Origin: an uncultured Lachnospiraceae bacterium
Lineage (GTDB): Bacteria > Bacillota > Clostridia > Lachnospirales > Lachnospiraceae
Direction: 5' to 3'
Assembly: GCA_910577275.1 (NCBI GenBank)
Contig: CAJTMW010000021.1
Coordinates: 6,364-69,926, forward strand
Length of the DNA stretch: 63,563 bases
A program made the translations under genes and the position numbers. The notes beneath the pieces are model-generated. The model did no database searches. It was not told where the DNA came from and saw only the letters and a program-made list of their open reading frames with translations. This document shows positions 15,411 to 22,135 of this stretch, in pieces (positions within the stretch are counted from its first letter, which is position 1; each line of letters opens with the position of its first letter).

Positions 15411-16787
15411 CTACTGAATCAACTGTTCAAATTGCGTTGCCGCCTCTTCCAATACAGTATCCAAATCGCCTCCTGCGAGATACTCAGGCATCACGCCAAG
15501 CAGCGCAGACTGTGCCTCTGCCGAAAATGCTCCGGTGGCAACGGCCGGAATCTTTCCAAGCCACTGCGCCAAATCCGCATTCACGGTCTGACCGCCATAA
15601 AAATCTGAGCCTGCCGAGTATGCCTCCACAGAAGAAGCCGGGAGATAAGTTCCCATAATATTCTTCTCGCCAAGGAGGGTGTTGTAAAGTTCTGTGCTAC
15701 CGCCAAAGGTTTTCGCCATAAAGTCCGCCGCAGCCTCCGAATTCTTACTGTTTGCCAGCACAAACCAGCTGGAACCTCCCTGATTGGAATAATTGGTCGC
15801 TCCGCTTACTGATAATGCCGGAACCGGTGCAACAGCCCATTTTCCGCTCTGGTCCTCTCCCTGGATAATTGTGGAGGATATCCATGAACCACGCAGCACA
15901 CACGCCACATCACCACCATTAATTGCTCCTGCAAATTCCGTCCAGTCACTGACCACCTTAACATAATCCGATTCATTCAACGTCCTGAAAATCTCAAAAC
16001 ACTCTTTCAATGCTTCATTATTTTTGAAATCCGCACTTCCGTTTTCATCTGTAAACCATTTTCCGGCAGACTGAAGCATAATCTGGAATTCTGCAATATC
16101 ATTAGGGTTATATGTCTGGAGCATATGACCCTTTTCCTTTAGCTTTTCTCCCAGTTCCAGATATTTTCCCCAGGTCAGATTCTTCATATCCTCCGCCGTA
16201 TAGCCCGCTTCTTCGATATAATCTGTGCGGTAAAACAGTCCGGCCACTCCGGTATCGAAAGGAATCCCATAGGCTGTTCCGTCGTAAGAAAGCATAGACT
16301 TCTTATATCCTGCAAAATCATCATAGTTGAGCAAATCTTCCATCGGACGGAACGCTCCCGGATAGGACATCAGATAGCCCGGTGCATTCAAATCGGAAAT
16401 CAAGACAACATCTGGTAAATCATCTGTCACGCCTGACGCCAGCGTTGTATGTATTTTCTGCAAGCAGTCAGCCTTCGCCATCTCCACAAAATTTACTTTC
16501 ACGTTTCCGTCATATACCTTCTGTGCCTCTTCCAGCGCATATCCATTGAATGCCGCATCCCAAGCCCATACTGTAATTTCGGTTTCTTCACCGGAAGCAG
16601 TCTGTGTTTCCTCTACGGCAGTTTCCTTTGCAGGTTCAGTTTCAGTTCCCGCCTGGATTTCTTCCTGTTTTCCTATATCTGCCTTTTCCGCTTCTGTTCC
16701 TTTCCCAGTCTCGTTACTGCCACAACCGGTCATAGCTCCTGCCACCAGCATTGCCATCATGATTAATGCCACCAAACGTTTTTTCAT
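15411..16787 (-). CDS. Extracellular sugar-binding lipoprotein (ABC)
   Basis: A 458-residue solute-binding protein of the CUT1 type. The signal peptide ends in a lipobox (VAGAMTGC, lipid-bearing Cys near residue 22). An acidic Glu/Thr-rich linker of about 45 residues follows, then the two-lobed binding fold. It is the first gene of the operon, behind the consensus promoter at 16,875-16,903 and an AAGGAGG ribosome binding site. Its ligand is probably an oligosaccharide from pectic galactan or arabinan, judged only from the hydrolases downstream. Confidence 0.94.
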   Translation of the reverse strand: MKKRLVALIMMAMLVAGAMTGCGSNETGKGTEAEKADIGKQEEIQAGTETEPAKETAVEETQTASGEETEITVWAWDAAFNGYALEEAQKVYDGNVKVNFVEMAKADCLQKIHTTLASGVTDDLPDVVLISDLNAPGYLMSYPGAFRPMEDLLNYDDFAGYKKSMLSYDGTAYGIPFDTGVAGLFYRTDYIEEAGYTAEDMKNLTWGKYLELGEKLKEKGHMLQTYNPNDIAEFQIMLQSAGKWFTDENGSADFKNNEALKECFEIFRTLNESDYVKVVSDWTEFAGAINGGDVACVLRGSWISSTIIQGEDQSGKWAVAPVPALSVSGATNYSNQGGSSWFVLANSKNSEAAADFMAKTFGGSTELYNTLLGEKNIMGTYLPASSVEAYSAGSDFYGGQTVNADLAQWLGKIPAVATGAFSAEAQSALLGVMPEYLAGGDLDTVLEEAATQFEQLIQ

Positions 16788-16823
16788 TTAATTTCCTCCT
16801 TATTGATTTACAGTTAAATATGT

Positions 16824-16872
16824 TATTAAATGATTTATAAATAATTTAAGCATATTTAAAAATCATTTAATA
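16824..16872. promoter_or_regulatory. 13-bp perfect inverted repeat overlapping the transcription start (candidate operator)
   Basis: TATTAAATGATTT (16,824-16,836) and AAATCATTTAATA (16,860-16,872) are exact reverse complements separated by 23 bases. The right arm reaches the predicted transcription start just downstream of the -10. Each arm holds a TAAATnATTTA palindrome, so two operator sites about 36 bases apart are possible. The LacI-type protein encoded in the operon is the obvious candidate ligand. Confidence 0.5.
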
Positions 16873-16874
16873 TC

Positions 16875-16903
16875 ATTATAAGTCTACTCATATTTGTTGT
16901 CAA
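16875..16903 (-). promoter_or_regulatory. Consensus sigma-A promoter of the polysaccharide operon
   Basis: TTGACA (16,898-16,903) and TATAAT (16,875-16,880) are separated by exactly 17 bases on the minus strand, a perfect consensus. Transcription should begin near 16,868, giving a leader of about 80 bases. Such a strong promoter implies control by repression. Confidence 0.85.
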
Positions 16904-17120
16904 CAATATTCTTACGATTTTATCTCTTAAAAATATATTTTTGTCATAATATCATACTTATCTATTCATTTATTGTATATTATCCACAACCACAAAACTT
17001 TATATATTTACTAAATCAATGCTAAATATTTATAAATAATTTATATCCAATGTTTTATAACGAATTATATTTTGCCAAAGCAACCGGCAGCCCATTTCGC
17101 CAACTGCCGTTATACTAAAC
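16904..17120. other. AT-rich non-coding region upstream of the ABC operon
   Basis: About 200 bases of strongly AT-rich sequence hold further AAATAATTTATA-like palindromes near 16,990-17,060. No open frame looks coding. It may contain upstream operator or UP-element sequence for the promoter at 16,875. Confidence 0.5.
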
Positions 17121-17163
17121 AAAAGCAGGACACTCAACCGGTCAAGATTGAGCCCCTGCTTTA
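17117..17163 (-). terminator. Terminator of the Rpn-type gene
   Basis: An AAAGCAGG/CCCTGCTTT stem extended by a CTCAA/TTGAG pair is followed on the minus strand by TTTTGTTT. It lies about 30 bases after the stop codon at 17,191. Confidence 0.75.
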
Positions 17164-17190
17164 ACCTCATTTCTCAATTTTCCAGACAGA

Positions 17191-18147
17191 TTACATTTCT
17201 GCCTCAAATCCGGCAATACTGTCCGTTTTAGCGGCAAGCCGCACCCACTTTCTTAAAATCTGCAGGTCTTCTTCTCCGTTAATGCGCCCGGCTGTATCTG
17301 GCGGGATTTCTCCTTTATCTTTGAGCAAATCAAAAACAGTTGCTTTGCTTTCTTCAATTTTACCACTGGCCTCCCCCTCTTTCCGGCCTTCCTTTCTTCC
17401 TTCTTCCCGCATCATATCCTCATATTCTTCCCACAGCATATAGCTCTCCCTCACCTCCGGCTGAATCTTTACACTCTCCGTAAACGCATGCAGCTTCCCT
17501 GTGGCTTCGTCCGCCACATTCTCTTTCCGGCTGTCGCCTATGTAACGGAGCATGGTCTTTATCCTTTCACTTCCCCCCTGGTTCCCCTGCGTATAGAAAT
17601 AGTAGAAATGAAGCCCGTCCTCATATGCCAGTTCTTCCACTTCCTCGCACCTGTTGCGGATACTATATGCCATATAATCGTATCCGAAAGGGTCCTCGTC
17701 CAGTATCGTCACCACATACAGGTCCGGAAGGGCTCTGTAATCCTTCTGTCCCCGCTTCATACGGCCGGAATCCGTCAGCGCCTGGTAAAACCGGTTTCTT
17801 CTGGCAAGGCCGGTATCTGTACCTTTAATCAGGTGGGGCTCGATGTCATAGACCTTTCTGTCACAGACCTTCATTTCCTTAACGCACATAGCGGCTGCAT
17901 CCGCCTCCCCGCCTGCGTCTTCCGCTTCTTCCACCATGACGTCCATGCGGACTCCCTTCCTGTCAGGCGACAGCGGCGGCATCATCTTCTGCACCGTTAC
18001 TTTAACCTTGCCGATTTCTCTTTGGAGAAGGGTTGACAAAAGCAGACGGCAGAACTCCTCTCCTACTGCCGCGTCCGACGCCAGACGGTTCATCAGAAAG
18101 TCGTCGATTACGTTCAGTTCCTCTAATTTTTTCTTTGTGTAGCTCAT
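17191..18147 (-). CDS. Rpn-family recombination-promoting nuclease / PD-(D/E)XK transposase-like protein
   Basis: A 318-residue protein beginning with the typical ELNVIDDFLMNRLASD segment and a PD-(D/E)XK-type core: RMDVMVEE supplies the Asp, and the nearby E-x-K-like YDIEP stretch is also present. The C-terminus carries the family's charged EEGRKEGRKEGEASGK repeat. Rpn proteins in E. coli are nucleases that promote RecA-independent recombination; Lachnospiraceae carry many copies. Residues about 100-115 (EDAGGEADAAA) look like a small lineage-specific insertion. A consensus promoter and a leader of about 160 bases lie upstream, and a terminator lies downstream, so it is a self-contained unit. 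Confidence 0.88.
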   Translation of the reverse strand: MSYTKKKLEELNVIDDFLMNRLASDAAVGEEFCRLLLSTLLQREIGKVKVTVQKMMPPLSPDRKGVRMDVMVEEAEDAGGEADAAAMCVKEMKVCDRKVYDIEPHLIKGTDTGLARRNRFYQALTDSGRMKRGQKDYRALPDLYVVTILDEDPFGYDYMAYSIRNRCEEVEELAYEDGLHFYYFYTQGNQGGSERIKTMLRYIGDSRKENVADEATGKLHAFTESVKIQPEVRESYMLWEEYEDMMREEGRKEGRKEGEASGKIEESKATVFDLLKDKGEIPPDTAGRINGEEDLQILRKWVRLAAKTDSIAGFEAEM

Positions 18148-18314
18148 TTCCCTCCTTTTCCGGCGAAGCCGGACCGGTCAGAGGAAAATGCTCCATCTTA
18201 TCAGGTACTGGCAACGCCAACATATGTTTTTCGTGAAAATGCTGGCGATATGCCAAAGAAACTCTGCCCGACGGGAACCGTCACGGCGAATTGCTTTTCA
18301 CTCTTTATGATATG
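18148..18314 (-). promoter_or_regulatory. Long leader of the Rpn-type gene
   Basis: From the predicted start near 18,308 to the ATG there are about 160 non-coding bases. Just before the AAAGGAGGG ribosome binding site is a compact CCGGCTTCGCCGG hairpin (18,160-18,172). Other imperfect stems occur around 18,210-18,290. No known riboswitch class was recognised. Confidence 0.45.
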
Positions 18315-18343
18315 ATTATAGGTTTTACCGAACGCTTTGTCAA
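18315..18343 (-). promoter_or_regulatory. Consensus sigma-A promoter of the Rpn-type gene
   Basis: TTGACA (18,338-18,343) and TATAAT (18,315-18,320) have a 17-base spacer on the minus strand. Confidence 0.85.
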
Positions 18344-18385
18344 CCTTTTTTCATATATTTTTTATTTTTTTATTGCAAATATTGT

Positions 18386-18425
18386 ATTAAAACGCGGAAA
18401 GCAATTTTGAGTATTGCCTTCCGCG
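18386..18425 (-). terminator. Terminator of the racemase-like operon
   Basis: A 13-bp stem (CGCGGAAAGCAAT with ATTGCCTTCCGCG, one mismatch) is followed on the minus strand by TTTTAAT. It lies about 50 bases after the stop at 18,474. Confidence 0.8.
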
Positions 18426-18473
18426 CTCTGTATTCCTTACTTTATGAAATTATAGAACTTCTTCGTCCGACAA

Positions 18474-19145
18474 TTATATCAATCCCTTGTGCGCCAGCGC
18501 CTTTTTCAGCGCCTCTGCTCCGAACCTCGGGCTCGAAACCACCGTCTTTCCGGTTTCCTCTTGCAAAAATTCTTCCGCATAGGCCATGGAACCCTGACAG
18601 AGCAAAATCACATCCACCTGCGCCAGAATCTCCTTTGCCTTTGCAAGCAGCATTTCCTTAAACTGCTCCTGATTGATGCCGAAAGCGCCGTCAATCAGCC
18701 CGTCCACCAGCGTCACCGTTCGGTTCATCTCCCTCGCCACACGTTTTATGGTATTTTTTGTGGGCTCCAGCGTTGTGGGAAGGGTCGCCAGTACTCCAAT
18801 CCTGTTGCCAAGACGTACCGCCTCGCAGCACATCTCCTCATCAATTCTCACAATAGGCACGCCCGTGTATCTGCCGATATCCGCCGCGGCGTCCGCCACC
18901 TCGCCCACCGAGGAACAGCAATTCAGGATTGCATCCGCCCCGTCCGAGGTCGCCTGCATAAAAAGCGATACCAGCCTTGCCGCCGCACCGGCGGTCACAT
19001 GTCCGGCCTCCCGCACCTCCGCCAGAATGGAGGCGTCCTCATAACTTTGGATTTCCGCTTCAGCGCCAAGCTGCTTTTTTACTTCCCTGTTCACCAGTTC
19101 AATCAATTCCGGTGTAGTGCTCGTGTAAACAATTCCTGCTTTCAT
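18474..19145 (-). CDS. Aspartate/glutamate racemase-family protein
   Basis: A 223-residue member of the Asp/Glu/hydantoin racemase superfamily. Both catalytic-type cysteines are present: C76/C77 in LNCCSSVGE and C183 in LLCQGSMAY. The family includes racemases, maleate isomerase and decarboxylases, and this branch has no assigned substrate. It lies 17 bases behind a predicted glycoside hydrolase and ends with its own terminator, so the two form an operon. A role in processing an acid produced during sugar catabolism is possible but unproven. Confidence 0.85.
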   Translation of the reverse strand: MKAGIVYTSTTPELIELVNREVKKQLGAEAEIQSYEDASILAEVREAGHVTAGAAARLVSLFMQATSDGADAILNCCSSVGEVADAAADIGRYTGVPIVRIDEEMCCEAVRLGNRIGVLATLPTTLEPTKNTIKRVAREMNRTVTLVDGLIDGAFGINQEQFKEMLLAKAKEILAQVDVILLCQGSMAYAEEFLQEETGKTVVSSPRFGAEALKKALAHKGLI

Positions 19146-19162
19146 AAATCCTATCTCCTGTT

Positions 19163-20692
19163 CTATACTCTTTTCAGCCGGATAGCCATGTATTCCCGTC
19201 CCGGCAGCTCCACTTTAAATTTCCCTTTGAACACGCCCCGCTTTTCAATGGTCATATTCCAGGTGTCAATTACTTCCGCTTCAAATTCTGTTTCATCATC
19301 GAAATAGTATTCCTTAAAGCTTGAGCAGGTGTATCCTAAATAAATCAGATAATAGCTTTTTACCGGTTGCATCCACTCCTTTTCGGGAACGGCGCATACA
19401 CAGTCCCATTTGAGATTGTAAGGTGCAAGTCCAAGTCCCGGCGTCTCGCATAAAATATCGTATAAAAAGCCGAACCGCTTCCAGCTCTCGCCCCGCAGCT
19501 TTCCGCCATGGGACCACCACAGAACGTCCTCCGAGTTCATCAGCGTCTCGCCATGGCCCGCATACCCGCCCCGGCAGGCCGCCTCCCAGAAACGGCGAAG
19601 CAGCTCTTTTCCGCTGATGTTTCCCCATCCGTACTGAATATTTCCCTCGTAACAGATTTCGTCAAGCACCACCGGCTTTTTATACTCCTCCCGCCACTTT
19701 GCCACATACTCCGCAGACAGATAAGGCTCCTGACGCTGGATACTGCAATGGGTCACCCAAGGCCTTCGGTAATCGTAAAATCCGTGGCAGTTATGTACTG
19801 AGCGAAGGTGATTGTAGGGGTCTTTTTCACAAATCAGGGCCGCATAGCGCTCCCAGTCCCCGAGGGTTTTATGAGTCATCAAATCATACTCATTGGCCAG
19901 CGACCACCAGACGTTGCGGTATGCGGAAAACCTTGCCAGCACATATGTCCAGTACATGTCGTCCTCTTCCTTTGTCATCTGTGAAAAGCCCCAGCGGTCA
20001 TAAGGGTGCATCACAATAATGTCCGCCTCGATTCCCCGCTTTTGCAGCTCCAGAATACAGTTTTCAATATGCCGGAAATGCTCTGGACGAAATCTTGTAA
20101 AATCAAAATGATTCCCTTCCATTTTTCCCGTGTAAAGGCTGAAGTTCTCCTTTGTCAGTACGCTGCTGTCCATAGGCGTTCCCTCATAAGGGTAGCTGCG
20201 CGGCTCGCCCAGATTATAGTCGTAATGCTTGGGAAAAATACAGAACCGGATTTTATTAAACCGGGCCGCCTCGAGGCTCGCAAGGGTCTGCGCAATCCTC
20301 TCGTCGTTTTGCAGCTCCCACACGTAGCAGGTGGTGCCTATGGAATAATAGGGCGTACCGTCCTCATATGCAAAATGATAGGTTCCCGCCACCCGCACAG
20401 GGCCGTGATTGCCCTCCGACGCCGGAATCACCTCAAACGCTCCCCCTGTTTCTTCCCCGATAAAGCTCCCTTCAATGGAAAAAGTATAGGTTCCCGGAAA
20501 GGAGGGCATAAACCTTACTTTGTAAACTCCTTCTCCATCATAAAAACCGTCCACCGTAACCGTCTCGTTCTTTCCACAAAAGCGTCCCGTAATACTCTGT
20601 TCCAGAAAGGGATTGCCTCCGGGCGGCCCCTGACAGGTGATTTCGACAATTCCCCATCGCTCTACCTGCTTTTCGTACGTGATTGTATTCAT
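19163..20692 (-). CDS. DUF5060/apiosidase-like glycoside hydrolase with DUF5605-like C-terminus
   Basis: A 509-residue intracellular enzyme. An N-terminal Ig-like DUF5060-type domain (about 1-85, WGIVEITCQGP) precedes a TIM barrel resembling GH140/DUF4038 apiosidases (about 95-430, ending near the DUF5605-like beta domain). Candidate catalytic acids are in WWSLANEYDL and VVLDEICYEGN. GH140 enzymes release apiose from rhamnogalacturonan II, which would suit the pectin theme, but this subfamily's substrate is not certain. ATG 20,692 is chosen because it follows GAGGAAAA; a longer reading adds about 50 non-homologous residues. Confidence 0.82.
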   Translation of the reverse strand: MNTITYEKQVERWGIVEITCQGPPGGNPFLEQSITGRFCGKNETVTVDGFYDGEGVYKVRFMPSFPGTYTFSIEGSFIGEETGGAFEVIPASEGNHGPVRVAGTYHFAYEDGTPYYSIGTTCYVWELQNDERIAQTLASLEAARFNKIRFCIFPKHYDYNLGEPRSYPYEGTPMDSSVLTKENFSLYTGKMEGNHFDFTRFRPEHFRHIENCILELQKRGIEADIIVMHPYDRWGFSQMTKEEDDMYWTYVLARFSAYRNVWWSLANEYDLMTHKTLGDWERYAALICEKDPYNHLRSVHNCHGFYDYRRPWVTHCSIQRQEPYLSAEYVAKWREEYKKPVVLDEICYEGNIQYGWGNISGKELLRRFWEAACRGGYAGHGETLMNSEDVLWWSHGGKLRGESWKRFGFLYDILCETPGLGLAPYNLKWDCVCAVPEKEWMQPVKSYYLIYLGYTCSSFKEYYFDDETEFEAEVIDTWNMTIEKRGVFKGKFKVELPGREYMAIRLKRV

Positions 20693-21077
20693 TTTTTCCT
20701 CGTTTCCGCATCTTCCTCCGTGGTTCTTAAGGAAAGCCAGCCTTTGCTCCACGTCGGTATGCCTTTTCATGTTCTGTCTCTGTTTTCCGTAAGAAAACGC
20801 TGATTTTATCCTCATTTTAAGAGGGATTTTCCCTTCTGTCAATCAGCTCCCCGAAAGGTGTGAAAAATTCGGACAATTTCAAAATAAATTCTACATAGGA
20901 ACAATGCTTCAAAACCGCGGCTTTATAGCCTGTTTCGAAACGGTATATACGAAAAAGTAAAAAACACAGAAAATCTATCTGCTGCATCATGGATGCAAGC
21001 CGGTTTATTTCCTGTGTTTTTCGATTGATTGCGTTTAGAAATCTCTGTGTACTTTTCAACAAAATGCTCAGGCAAAT
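20693..21077. other. Intergenic stretch without a convincing gene
   Basis: About 385 bases downstream of the broken HicB-like gene. A stem AAAAACACAG/CTGTGTTTTT (20,960-21,021) encloses a smaller TGCATCCATGATGCA hairpin and is followed on the minus strand by TTTTTTAC, so it may be a terminator for the HicB-like gene. A minus-strand frame of 81 codons runs through it but has no recognisable product or good ribosome binding site. Confidence 0.4.
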
Positions 21078-21281
21078 TTACACTACCAGTAAATCAGGCT
21101 CCGGAATCGGCTGTCCATCCTCCAATGCTGTTTAAATCCACAATTCTTTTGCTGTTTCAATTTCCCTTAATGCCTGTTCCTTCGTGCTGCCATGTGCCAT
21201 ACACCCCGATAGTTCAGGAACACTTGCTACATAAATTTTATCTATCGGGTCATATTTAATAAAAACAGAATATTCAGCCAT
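21078..21281 (-). pseudogene. HicB-like antitoxin interrupted by one nonsense codon
   Basis: The reading from ATG 21,281 gives MAEYSVFIKYDPIDKIYVAS and continues through VPELSGCMAHG, the hallmark N-terminal fold of HicB-type (ribonuclease-H-like) antitoxins. TAA occurs at 21,132-21,134 after 49 residues, and the same frame then continues with ALEDGQPIPEPDLLVV to TAA at 21,078. The stop reads as a GAA to TAA change, because Glu is usual at that place. No HicA-like gene is adjacent, so it is an orphan and probably decaying. The stop could also be a sequencing error. Confidence 0.75.
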
Positions 21282-21320
21282 TTGACTTTCTCTTTGCCTG
21301 CCCCGCTTTCCTATTCATTT

Positions 21321-21926
21321 TTAAAATAACCACCCCGGATTATTTATCTTCGAAAGGGTATCGTAATATCCCTTGTAATTCATATACCCCTGCAGATTTC
21401 CCGCGCTGTACTGGGACTGCATGGCGTTCTGCAGAACGTTCATCCAGTTTGTCCTGCCAAACAGATTGCCGTAGCCGAAGCCGCCTATCCCGTACTGGAG
21501 CGCGTTTGCCCCCGTAAGAGCCGACTGGGCGCCGGAATATATCCCCATGGCTGTCAGATAACTGGAGTAGGCATACATGCTGAGGTAATCACTGTTGCGT
21601 GCATCAACCTTTGACATGTCCGCCGACTGCTCCGTCACGTTTCCGTCCTTGTCCCACACCTTCATTTTATATACCGGATTTGCCGGGTCAAAATCCTTCG
21701 GCTCATAAACCGTAAAGGAATAGTCATTGCCGCAGCCCGCACCAATCACCTTTCCGTCAATATCATTTGAAAGGTGCAGTTCAAAGGTGCCGCTGGGCAT
21801 TTGTGTTTTTTGCACCGCATTATCCATATGGCCTGCAAAGCTCTTTCCCGCCGTGCGCTGGGCTGCTTTTTTTGCCCCGTATTCCGTTGCAAGGTACTGC
21901 GCTGTTCCGATTGCACTTACGCTCAT
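21321..21926 (-). CDS. DUF6033-like orphan protein, paralogue 1
   Basis: A 201-residue protein of unknown function. It begins MSVSAIGTAQYLATEYGAKK and contains GKSFAGHMDNAVQK; this N-terminal pattern is shared with the protein at 55,628-56,176. I associate it with the Lachnospiraceae family DUF6033 from memory. A beta-rich middle (YSFTVYEPKD, KVWDKDGNV) is followed by a Tyr/Gly/Asn-rich C-terminus. There is no signal peptide or membrane segment. GGAGGG precedes the ATG. A sigma-28-type promoter lies about 145 bases upstream, hinting at co-regulation with motility or chemotaxis genes. Confidence 0.7.
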   Translation of the reverse strand: MSVSAIGTAQYLATEYGAKKAAQRTAGKSFAGHMDNAVQKTQMPSGTFELHLSNDIDGKVIGAGCGNDYSFTVYEPKDFDPANPVYKMKVWDKDGNVTEQSADMSKVDARNSDYLSMYAYSSYLTAMGIYSGAQSALTGANALQYGIGGFGYGNLFGRTNWMNVLQNAMQSQYSAGNLQGYMNYKGYYDTLSKINNPGWLF

Positions 21927-22068
21927 TATTTATGCCCTCCATTTTTAGTACCGCTTCGGCTCTCCTGTGCACCTTGGTCTAAATCGATTTCCGGCCGCAT
22001 AAATCCTGCGTCCGTAATTCGATTTGTGCACCGTCAAGCCTCCGCTGTTTATTCTTATTCTGTTTCTG

Positions 22069-22094
22069 ATATCGGCATAAATTGTTTCTGTTTA
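22069..22094 (-). promoter_or_regulatory. Sigma-28 (SigD)-like promoter of DUF6033-like gene 1
   Basis: TAAA (22,091-22,094), a 14-base spacer and GCCGATAT (22,069-22,076) on the minus strand match the Bacillus SigD consensus TAAA-N15-GCCGATAT, with a spacer one base shorter. It lies in the non-coding gap between the GH3 gene and the orphan gene. Confidence 0.65.
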
Positions 22095-22135
22095 AGCGAA
22101 ATGTAACCAACTCCGTTCTTGCGGGAACGAAAAGT

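Noticed and set aside
20817..21062. 81-codon minus-strand frame downstream of the HicB-like gene
   Set aside because: No ribosome binding site at a proper distance, no family resemblance, and it runs through a terminator-like hairpin.
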